Origin: Yamagishiella unicocca
Lineage: Eukaryota; Chlorophyta; Chlorophyceae; Chlamydomonadales; Volvocaceae
Length of the DNA stretch: 64,000 bases
Direction of reading: 5' to 3'
NCBI GenBank assembly: GCA_003116995.1
Contig: BDSL01000046.1
Location: 248,001-312,000 of the forward strand
The number at the start of each line of letters is the position of its first letter. Position 1 is the first letter of the stretch. Positions 33,638-43,317 of this stretch are shown piece by piece. The notes under the pieces were generated by a model. It did no database searches. It was not told where the DNA came from and saw only the letters and a list, made by a program, of their open reading frames with translations. The translations under genes and the position numbers were made by a program.

Positions 33638-36600
33638 ATGGCATCTCCTGATAAGCACCCGCCTGCACGAAAGCTGGGCAGAAGTACCACAGCACAGCAG
33701 GCGTTGGAGGGATTGGACGTAAAGGGTAGGCACCTGTCCACGTATCCTGAGCTGACTACCAAATCGTATGTAACATTGTCTTCCTGAGCTGACTACCAAA
33801 TCGTATGTAACATTGTCTTCTTTTGCAGGCAAAGTTGCTGTTGTCACTGGAGGGTCGTCAGGCATAGGCGTCGAGACATGCCGAGCTCTGGCCAAGGCGG
33901 GGGCTCGTGTGTACCTAGGCGCTCGCTCCAAGTCCGATGGGGAACGTGTTGTCGAATTGATTAAGTAAGGGGGCCCGTGTTTCTGATTCACGCGCGCTGT
34001 TCCATCGGGACCCACACGTTACCGTCGGGACCCAACCTCAGTGACGTTCCTTTGAAACCCTGGCAACAAAGCTGGTGATGATTTCCATGCCTGGTCGCGC
34101 ATGTTTGCCCCCTTTGCTGGCTCAACATGCTGCTTCCCCCCTTCAGCCCTAACTATGTCGAGCTATCACACCTGCGTTACTCCGTCACGACCTCCCTTCG
34201 CCTCCCTTGGCCCGTTTCGCCCCCCCCCCCCGTTATTTTCTGTTAACCCCCCACGCACTCACGCGCACACACCGATTCACGTGGCCTGCAGGAAGGACGG
34301 CGGCTCTGATGTGCAGCTGCTGATGGTGGACCTGGCGGACCTGGCGTCGGTCAAGGCGGCGGCCGAGGAGCTGCTGGCGGCAGAGCCCGCCATCCACATG
34401 CTCATCCTGAACGCCGGCGTCATGGCCTGTCCGCTCATGTGAGATGTGCGGGCGGCAGGAAGGGAGGGGTTGCCCGGCATGCGGAGTGTATTTCCTCCAG
34501 GGAGGGGGAGGGGGCGGCCGGGAAGGACGGCGCCAGTCGTCAGCTGTCGGTCGAAGCAGCTTGCGGCCCTGTCCCTGAGGGGGAGCAGGGGCCGCGATGA
34601 AAGTCGGATCCGAATAAGAGATGGAAGATTCCGATTGCCGCATCGCGCCCGACTGCCGCGTTTCCCTTTTTCGATACTTAACGTTGGTTGATCCCAGCGG
34701 GTCCTAGGCCCGTGCCGGTATCCCCCAAGTCCACCCACTCGCCCAGCCAGCCACCCACCCACCCACCCACCCACCCACCCACCCACCCACCCACCCACCC
34801 ACCCACCCACCCACCCACCCACCCACCCACCCACCCACCCACCCACCGGCTCACATCGCTTTACCCTCCCCCCCGCGGATTCTCTTATAAATCCCCCCCC
34901 CCGGGTTTTCCTTTCATACCGCCCCCGGGTTTTCTCCTTAAACTCCCCCCCCCCGCGCAGATATCCGAAGACTATGCACCAGCTACGCTTCCCACGTCGA
35001 GTATTAACCGGTTCTTTTCTGCCCCCCCCCCTCCCCCGCAGGTACACCAAGGACGGTTTGGAGCTGCAGACCGGTGTCAACCATGTGGGCCACTTCTACC
35101 TGGCGCAGCTGCTGCTGCCTGCCATACAGGGCCACGGCTCCCCCGCCCGGGTGGTGTCCGTGTCCTCCAGCGCACACGCGTTCGGCGGACTGGACGTGGG
35201 GGACCTGAACTGGGAGGCGCGAGGAGCAGCAGGCAAGTACCGCCCTTGGGCGTCGTACGGCCAGAGCAAGCTGTGCAACATCTTGTTCGCGCGGGAGCTC
35301 GCCAAGAGGTGCGGGCAGGGGGGAGCCGGGGGGGGGGTAGCGAGGATACCCGGGGGGGGGGCCCGGGCAGTGGGGGGGACAGGCGAGGGGGCAGGAGAGG
35401 GGGGCAGGGGAGGGGAAGGTAGCTTAAAGATCAGGTTACACGATACCTGGCGCATTGTGTTCTGACATATGGGTGCGGGCGCATGCTGGAGCACTTGGAT
35501 TGACTACCGAGAAACCTGTGGAGATGGCCCGTCAGCGGCCAGTTGAAGGAAAACAAAACAAAAAGAATGTGCGGCAGCGTTTGAAGCGTAAGACGGAGAG
35601 CGGTGTTGGCGGAATGGGGCACAGAGGGGGGGAGTATGAGGGGGGCAGGAGGGGGCGGGCAGGGGGGCGAAGAGGGGGCGGTTGGGAGCGGGTGTGTGGA
35701 GGGGGAAACCGTGTGAGAAAACAAGGGGGGTTGATCCGAGTGTTTGGCTATGCACGCGACGGAGATCGTTAGCATCGTCCGTAAAGCCTAAACGCTGTCA
35801 CGACAACAGCGCAGCAGTTGCTCGCACGTGTGGTTCGCGCCACAAGGCAGGTGACATGGCGCAAGCACCAGAAGCTGCCGGAAGCCGCGTACCGAGGTGG
35901 TGCGGGGTGGGGGGGGCCAAGGGTGTCTACGCGGTGGGCGGATCCGCTGCGAAGTCCCCTCACTCCCCTGGCGGTCCCCGTCCTCAGCTCCGACACCCTG
36001 ACTGACCCTGTACTGGCAACTTCCCACCCCCGCCGCCCTCACCCACCGCCGCCCCCACCCCCCTGCGCCACCAGGCTGGAGGCCACCAGCGTGAAGGTCT
36101 TCTCCCTGCACCCGGGCATCATCCGCAGCAACCTGCAGCGCCACCAGTCGGCCCTCTTCAATGTGTCGCTGTTCCTGCTGTGGCCCTGGTTCAAGACCAC
36201 GGAGCAGGTGGGCGGGGGGGGGGAGGAACGGGGCGGGGGTGGCATAAAAACCGTTGACGCGACAAGGACAGGAAGGGGGGAAGGAACGGGGCGGCGGGGG
36301 GCGCGAAAGATTGCGGCGTGGCGCGCCGCGCAATCCCATAGGCTCGTCCGGGGGGTGCCGAGGCGGGACGCGGGGGTTCTGCCTGCTCTACGACAGGTCC
36401 TCAAGCCCCTTCCGCCCCTCCCTCCGCCGGCGCTCTCACCACCCACCCACTCCACGCCACTCCACGCCATTCCGCACTGGGGCCATCACCTTTGGTACCC
36501 GCCTCGAATCCGCCTTGGATGACCGACCGCCTTGGATCTTGGATCTTGGATTTTGGCCTCCCCCTTCCCTCCCAGGGCGCTGCCACCTCGGTGTACGCCG

Positions 36601-36884
36601 CCACGGCCCCCGAGATCGCTGACGTCAGCGGCTCCTACCTGAGCCACTGCCGCGTGGAGGCCCCTTCGGCTGGCGGCTCCGACATGGCCCTGGCGGCGAG
36701 GCTGTGGGAGGCCACGGAGCAGCTGCTGCAGCGGGCGCTGAGGGGGGAGCTGCGGCGCGAGGGGGCGGCGGCGGCAGGGGAGGTGGGGCGGGGGGCGGAC
36801 GCGAAGGTCGCGGAGGCTGCGGCTGAGACGAAGGCGGAGCAGGTTGCGGCCGCCGCAAAGGCAACTGGCAGCACAGTGGAGTGA
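33638..36884 (+). CDS. Short-chain dehydrogenase/reductase (RDH/TIC32/WWOX type)
   Basis: Classical SDR with an NAD(P)-binding Rossmann fold, similar to retinol-dehydrogenase-like and TIC32-like proteins; the substrate cannot be read from sequence. Six exons: 33638-33725, 33829-33964, 34292-34438, 35042-35308, 36075-36207, 36576-36884. All joins are in phase; 359 aa. Motifs: cofactor loop TGGSSGIG near residue 38, VDLADLASVKAAAEEL near 88, NAGVM near 115, catalytic Ser in VVSVSSSAHAFG, catalytic YGQSK near 200, and LHPGIIRSNL after the active site. The C-terminal KTTEQGAATSVYAATAPEIA and VSGSYLSHC are typical of the RDH11-14/WWOX group. A charged Ala/Glu-rich tail of about 60 residues extends past the usual end. 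The N-terminal 29 residues, before GKVAVVTGG, do not resemble a strong transit peptide. Intron 1 carries a 37-bp tandem duplication and intron 3 a CCCA microsatellite. Confidence 0.92.
33745..33818 (+). repeat. 37-bp exact tandem duplication in SDR intron 1
   Basis: Two identical adjacent 37-bp copies (33745-33781 and 33782-33818) beginning TCCTGAGCTGACTACCAAAT. The second copy runs up to the TCTTTTGCAG acceptor, so each includes the likely branch-site region. Confidence 0.95.
34752..34849. repeat. (CCCA)n microsatellite in SDR intron 3
   Basis: About 24 uninterrupted CCCA units, then the C-rich stretches with copies of a small dispersed word (GCGGATTCTCTTATAAATC) before the exon 4 acceptor. 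Confidence 0.95.
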
Positions 36885-38731
36885 AGGATGGAGGATTGGC
36901 GGTGATGAGAACTGGGAGGCTGCGCCATGTGGGTGTGGGTGCCATGGCCGGGACTGCCGCGGACACGTCGGGTGATGACGACGCGTCCGCACGTGTCGCG
37001 CTACCCACCACCTGTGTCTGAGCCACGAGCGCTGGTACATCAGAGGCGCTAGCCATTGTTCCGTTAAGCGAGCGGGTTGGTCGTAGAGCATCCATCACTC
37101 CATCTTCAGGGATGAGACTCCAGGGGGGGACGCCGCGCGTATCCGAACACGTCGTCGGCGCACGTGGGCTGGCTGCTTACCTGATAGCGCAGTGTAGCAC
37201 ATGGCTTGTCGTACACGACGTTTGTCGCAACGGGTCCATGGCCCCCAGCGGGCAGCCGGTGCAGCGGGCAGGCGCTGCCATATGTATGATGTTTAACAGG
37301 TAGCTGATGGGGTGTGCCGCAGGAGACGGGGACATGGAGCATTCCGGTCCGGGTAAGCGACGTAATGCTGGTGCGAGACGTACGAGCAGGGGCTGCGGTT
37401 CTGGACGCGGAATTACAGGAACCGAAACCGTTGGCTGCTTTGTTCGTTCCGTGAGCCCACGTGCCCGTCTTTACATAGGTGTTCCGTACGATCTGTGTGC
37501 TCCGTACCGTCTTGTGTTCCGTACCTTGGGAGGTGAGGAAATGATAAAAACATTGATGCCATGACGGGGGCGTGGCGAAGAATGATGTTGCATGACAGTA
37601 GTTACCGTGACGATACAGAAGGGTAACGCCCGCCAACGATGGGGCCCTGGGCGCAGTATGTACTTTAACAAGGGGTTGACCTCAGCAGCGGCCCTCCAGC
37701 TGAGGATGATTCCATCATGCCAACATCCCAAACATCAACGCCAAATAAACGAACCGAAACGCAAGTTAGGCCTGGCTGCACTTCTGGCCCCGTCCTGACC
37801 AGGAGTATGCTGCAGCCGGGACCCAAGTGCGCCTAGCAGTGCCGCTGCACCAACAACACCTGCCACACCACCAAATGCCGCCAAACCGATAAAAATAAGC
37901 ATTGATCTGCTTAGGATGACCGTACGCTGCTGTTACAGTACAGTACGACGATGTTGTGGTACGACGATGGTCCAAGCGGCAAACATTATCCAGCTGAAAA
38001 ATTGCGTGCGTCCAACCATTACTTGTATCACACATGAGATCAACGATCGACTGGCTTGCTACAAACCAAAGACAAACGTAAGTGTCGTCAGATGACTATC
38101 AGTGACCATTCAGTGCCTGCCTGTTTCGTCATTAGCCCATGTCATCGGTCGCTGGCGGCTCGGGGCAGACCGGACCCAGCCCAGCTCGCTGCAGCTCACC
38201 GGACCACACCCGCCGCTTCACCGGCAACCGACTGCCCCCCAGCACCTGCCACAGCTTCCAACCCACGACACCCACCAGCCAAATCAAGCCCCTTTATTCA
38301 GGCAACCAGGCAGGCAACCCGAACTGCACCCGAGCGGGCAGCGGGACGAGGGCAGCTGGGTCCCCGCCAGTTGGTCCGTGAGCATCCTCCCTTTCCGGGT
38401 TTTCCTTCCATACCGCCCCCCCTTCTTAATTCGCGGATTTCTTTTCTCCCCCTTTTAACAACACGTTGCGACCGTGCGGGGCCCTCCCATGCCCTGAACT
38501 CATGTTGCCAGCAGCCAGTGGCGGCCTGCAGCGCCGCCACCCCAACAGCACCGCCACCCCCCCCCAACAGCACCGTCATCCTACCTGCACCGGGCCCCCC
38601 AACAGCACCCGTCACGACCGCCACCGCCGCGGCAGCAGGAGAGAGTGGGCCGCCGACCCCCCCCCAACGCCGGGTTTTACTCCCCCGTCCTCACCACCAT
38701 CACAGGGGCTGCTGTCCGTCTGCTGGTTGGA
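36885..38731. other. Convergent intergenic region SDR / PCMT
   Basis: It holds the 3' UTRs of the plus-strand SDR gene and the minus-strand PCMT gene. No plus-strand TGTAA is seen close to the SDR stop. No coding chain is supported in it. Confidence 0.5.
37933..37937 (-). terminator. Possible TGTAA poly(A) signal for PCMT
   Basis: TTACA on the plus strand, about 795 bp past the PCMT stop on the minus strand. Only position and motif support it. Confidence 0.35.
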
Positions 38732-41700
38732 TCAGCGAGAGGCGCTCCCGCTGCCGGACAGCTCGGGCTGCTGCGGCTCGGACTGCTGCGGCACACCCCG
38801 CCAGGCCGCCAGCAGCGCCGCCTTGCCTCGCTGCGCCCGCTCCGAAGTCAGCGGCACGTACCTGGTTTCGGAGCGTTGGGGGCGAAGGAGGGGGCGATGA
38901 GCGCAGGAATTAGTGGCGGGGAAGGCAGAGACAGCGGTGGTGGTGGTGGTAGTGGTGGTGGTGGTGGTGGTGGTGGTGGTGACTACCAGGTGCTAGGTCC
39001 AGGGAGGCCCCCACCAGGGGTGTTCGGGTAACCCTCCACTGCCACCCCACCCAGCCGCCTGATTCCGGACCCTCATCGAACAACAGCCCACACCCACCGC
39101 CCATCGAGCCCCTCCTTACCCCCCTCGCCTCCGGACCACCACCGTCATCGCCTTTGCTTCGTCGGCCGTTGGTTCGCGGATATATTTCTTACCCCCCTCC
39201 CCCCCCGGCCCCCGCCTTCCCCCCCGCCCCCCCTTACACCCCTTACCCCCCCCCCAACCCCCTCACTCACATGACCCCCATGTCCCTCCGGCTGCTGACC
39301 CTGCCCGCCAGGTCCTTGTCCACCACCATGAGCTGCTGCGGGCCGCCCTCCGGCCCCACCGGCACCACCAGCCGCCCCCCTGGAGCCAACTGCGCCACCA
39401 GGGCCGGCGGCACGGAGGCGGCGGCCGCCCCCACGTGGATGACGTCGAAGGGCGCCCACTCGGGGTAGCCCGCGTAGCCGTCACCCTGGGGGCGGGGGGG
39501 GGTTACAATAAAAGGACCGGTAACTCGACTGGGGAAATGTAGTGGGTGCATAGCCGTGTAGGGGCGGGCGGGGGGGGAGTTGTAAAAACCGTTTTACGCT
39601 ATGGGACAGGATAGTTGGCGGATGGGGGCGGGGGGTTTCGAGAAGACCCGTGGATGCGTGAAAAAACCGTTGGGGCGGGGGGGGAGGTATAAAAGCCGGT
39701 TACACGACATGGATAGGATAGCTGGGCGGGGGGGGGCGGGCGGGTATCAGAGGATCCGGGAATCCACGGCCGACAAACCGAGGGCGGTGAAGGGGTGGTG
39801 GTCCAGAGGAGAGGAGAGGCAAGGAGACGGAGCGGAGGCGCTGCTGAGTCGTAGTGATAGGCAACGTGGGGGTGAGAGGGAACTCGGGATGTCAGCTCTC
39901 ATTGGGGAGTGCGGGGCGAGAAGGCCCAATTGAAGGGCATAGGAGACGGAGGACAGACAGAAGCCGTTGGGGAGAGGGAAACGGAGGGGAGAGCCGGGGG
40001 AGAGTGCTGGGTTGAATGGATGACAAGGCAGCGGAATCGACGAGAAGCGAGGGAGTGGCCCACACACACCCACCCACTCAACGGTTTTCACGCCACCCAC
40101 TCACCCAGCCACCCACCCACCCAGCCACCCACTCGCCGGAACCCTTTTCCGCGCCTTGTCAGTCCCCATCGTCTGTGAACGCCCGCAGAGCTCAGTAATC
40201 AGCAGCACACTGACTCGCGGCCCCTCAGCAGCGCTCCCCCCCGTCGCCCCGCCTCTCCCCCCATTACCAATATACACACACACCTGCACCAGCCTCATCG
40301 TGTCCTCCGCCAGCAGCCCCTCCGCCCAGGGCACTTGTCGTGCCGCCTCCAGGGAGCCCTCCACCAGCTCCGAGATGTGCTCCACTCCGATAACCCTGCC
40401 CAAGGGAGGGGGAGGTAACGAGGGAAACATGAGGGGCAAACCCGATGTGCGGCACCACCAGCCAACCCAACGCACAATTGTTTGTTCCTTTTCCTTTAAC
40501 AGGCCGCACCGCCGAAGCGCCATATCCACAAGGTTTCTCAGCAGCCAAGCCAAGTTTTTCTGCGTGCGCGCGTCCGAAAACTATTTGCCAGTTAGCTGCT
40601 GCTCTCCACTTCCTACAACCGGGTCTCATCGCCCCCCCCCTCCCCTCCAGCTCCCCCCCGGGCGACCCCCCCGGGTGTTCCTTGCAATCCCCCCCGGTGA
40701 CCCACCTGGCTCCCGGCCCCCTGGCCGCCACATGCGCGAACACCAGTGTCAGGTAGCCGGAGCCGGACCCCACGTCCAGGACCTGGAGGAGGAGGAGGAG
40801 AGGCAGGGGGAGGAGGAGGAGGGGCAGGGGGAGGAGGAGGAGGGGCAGAGGGGTTGCCAAACCGCGTCCCTACGTTGCCCCACGCCCGGTCCCCTCCCCT
40901 AACCCCACGTAACCCACCTCTTACCTGTGACCCCCGCCCCCCCGCACGCCGACCCCCCCCCTCCGCGGCATCTCAAAACGACGACTCTAAACGGTTTTTT
41001 TTCTCGAATCCACGGGTCTTCCTCGAACCCCCCCCCGCGGCTCCGTTGCCGTGTAAGCGGGTATCCTCGCCAACTCCCCCGCCCCGGGTGGGACATAGGC
41101 ATAATGCGCCAGCTATTACGCCTACGTCGTGTAACCGGTCATTGTGCCCCCCCCCGGGTCCCCCCCCCTACACTTCCCATGTCGAGTTACCGGTTCTTTT
41201 ATGTAACCCCACCTTGGCACAGAATCGGTATCCGACGACCATGCGCCAACTATCCTGTCCCGTCGCGTAAAACGGTTTTTACCCCCCCCCACCTTGGCTC
41301 CCGGCCTCAGGTGCCCGGCGAGCAGCTCCAAGCAAACCGCGTGCATGTGCGGGGCGCTGATGGTGGCGCCATGGCCCAGAGGCTGGGGGGCGTCCTGGTA
41401 GGGGGAGTGCGCGGAGGAACAGGAGGGGGGAGGGGGCCGGGCGGGAGGGGGGCGGAAGGCAGCGTCAGGCGGGCGTGACCGGGCGGGAGCACTGGGCACG
41501 GGTGACGGGTGGGGGAGATGGGTGCGGGCAGGGGCGACCGGTCCACAGCTCGTTAGCAGCCCTCCCCCTGCCCTCCCCCGCCCTCCCCCTGCCCTCCCCC
41601 TGCCCTCCCCCGCCCTCCCCCTGCCCTCCCCCTGCCCTCCCCCTGCCCTCCCCCTGCCCCCCTGCCCCCCGCCCTCTTGTCGTCACCCTCTCCAGCCGCT

Positions 41701-42522
41701 CCTGAACCCTCCCCCCGCCCCCCCCCGCCCCCCCCCTTATCTGTGTCCGCGGAACGAACAGTCCCCGGTCCACCGCCGCCATGGCCTCCTGCAGCTCCGG
41801 GGTGCGGATCAGACCAGCGCCTGAGGGGGGGGGAGAGGGGCGTACAAACCCGATTAAACGAAGTCGGGGGGGACGTTTTACGCCGGGGGGGGGAGGGACG
41901 GGGGATGGTTGTGGTGGCCGACAAGGAAGCGAAGCGACGTGCGGCTGCCCATTGCTGAACCACACACGCATCTGACCCAGCGACCCACGGGATATATCCA
42001 CCCACCCATCCACCCAGCAGCAGCTGTCGCACCACCACCCCTTCCAACCACGCCTCCCGGATCCAAACCCGTCCGACCGACCGCCGTACCCATGCCACGT
42101 CCGGCGCAGATCACTCGTACGCAGCAACCCGCATGCAGAATGCAGCGCATGCCATGCCGCAGCTCCACCCGGCCCACCAGACATTTGTCCATCTGGTGTT
42201 TTCTTGTCCGCCCTGTCGGTCCATGGGCTTCCTCTCAACCCCGGCCCCCCAGCTACCCCCGGCTTACTTTACACCTCCCCCCTTCCCCAGTGTGTCTGTC
42301 CTAAACGGAATTTTCTCGCATCCACGGGTCTTCCTCAACCCGCCCCCCAATGCTCCAGCATGCGCCCACATCCTCGCTGTCCGCCGACCATGCGCCCACT
42401 ACCGGTATCCTGTCGTTTTCGTGTTACCGGTTTTCACGCCACATCCCCCGTGTGTGGCCCTTCTTACGACTGAGTGCGGTGACCATGCTGTCATTGCTAC
42501 TGCCGTGGCACGTCCACGACAT
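38732..42522 (-). CDS. PCMT1: Protein-L-isoaspartate O-methyltransferase (PIMT)
   Basis: PIMT uses S-adenosylmethionine to methylate isoaspartyl residues and starts repair of aged proteins. Seven exons, minus strand: 42468-42522, 41741-41820, 41293-41394, 40706-40782, 40284-40395, 39271-39485, 38732-38861. All joins keep phase; 256 aa, near the usual 210-250. Motifs: [14 protein letters not shown] start (compare the common W-x-SxGxxN start), [39 protein letters not shown] motif [13 protein letters not shown] at residues 80-91, [35 protein letters not shown] and [10 protein letters not shown]. The second intron is odd: after CAG at 41741 the minus-strand sequence is ATAAGG where GTAAGG is expected, while its acceptor (before 41394) is a normal CCTACCAG. 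The joined protein also lacks the few residues usually found between FVP and DAPQ. The intron tract is low-complexity, so a sequence error is possible. Confidence 0.93.
38936..38983. repeat. (GTG)n microsatellite in PCMT intron 6
   Basis: About 16 GGT triplets with one AGT interruption, in the 38862-39270 intron. Confidence 0.9.
41563..41668. repeat. 12-bp minisatellite (CCCTGCCCTCCC) in PCMT intron 2
   Basis: Eight or nine head-to-tail copies with small deletions, inside the intron that has the AT donor. Confidence 0.85.
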
Positions 42523-43317
42523 GCCGCCCCCGCGTTTGCTGCTGCTGCTGCCGCCGCTGCCGCTGCCACTGCCGCTACTGCCCTTGTTTCCGGTGTCACG
42601 GCTGGGCGGCTGGACTCGGTTGCTGCGGGGCCTACCGCCTTCTAGTCGGGTGGAGCCGCTGCCAGCGGATGGGTGAGGGGGGGCAGCGCCACCGCCTCGG
42701 CCGCTGCCGCTGCCGTCGCCTCCGCCTCCCCTGCCCCTCCCTCCGCTCGCTCCTCTGCTGTTCAGAGGTCGCGGACCTGGAGGGGTCTGTGCGACACTCT
42801 TGCCGGCGCGGATGGTGCAGGCGCGGAACGCCAGCTCTGCACAGGCGACGGGCGTTGGTATCTGCGGCTGCGCTCGTAGCAGCACGGTGTTGTTGTTTGA
42901 CCTGAAAAGCCTGGATGCCTAGGCTCGCCGCTGCGTGGGTTCTCGGCTCTCGGGGATAGGATGGGTTCCGGAACTTGCCGACGATGTGCGGTTATCGGCA
43001 AGCACAGCTGTCAGGCAGAAGGCCAAGGATGTAATCCAATCCTGCACGGATGAGCAACCTAATGGAAGTCAAGTCAGGGGGAGCGAACGCTGCATGAAAG
43101 GTAAGAAGCTTACCCCGCACGGAAAGACGAAGAATGCGGATGTCGAAAACTTATTGTTACATAGTTATGCTATTTTTCCTTCGTTTGTGAGTGGGCCGGT
43201 GGAGCTGTGGCGGTTAGATACGGCAACCACCCACAATCTGGAGCGGTCTTGCCCCCGGAAGTGCCTCCGGAACTCACCAGCAACCCTACAGATTAGCAAT
43301 TCACACCTGTTCTCACT
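42523..43317. promoter_or_regulatory. Divergent intergenic region PCMT / YLMG1
   Basis: 795 bp between two start codons on opposite strands. The part next to PCMT is GC- and CCG-rich, and the part next to YLMG1 (43.0-43.3 kb) is AT-richer. A PCMT open frame extends upstream of the chosen ATG, but that extension is Gly/Ser low complexity and not conserved in the family. Confidence 0.5.
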
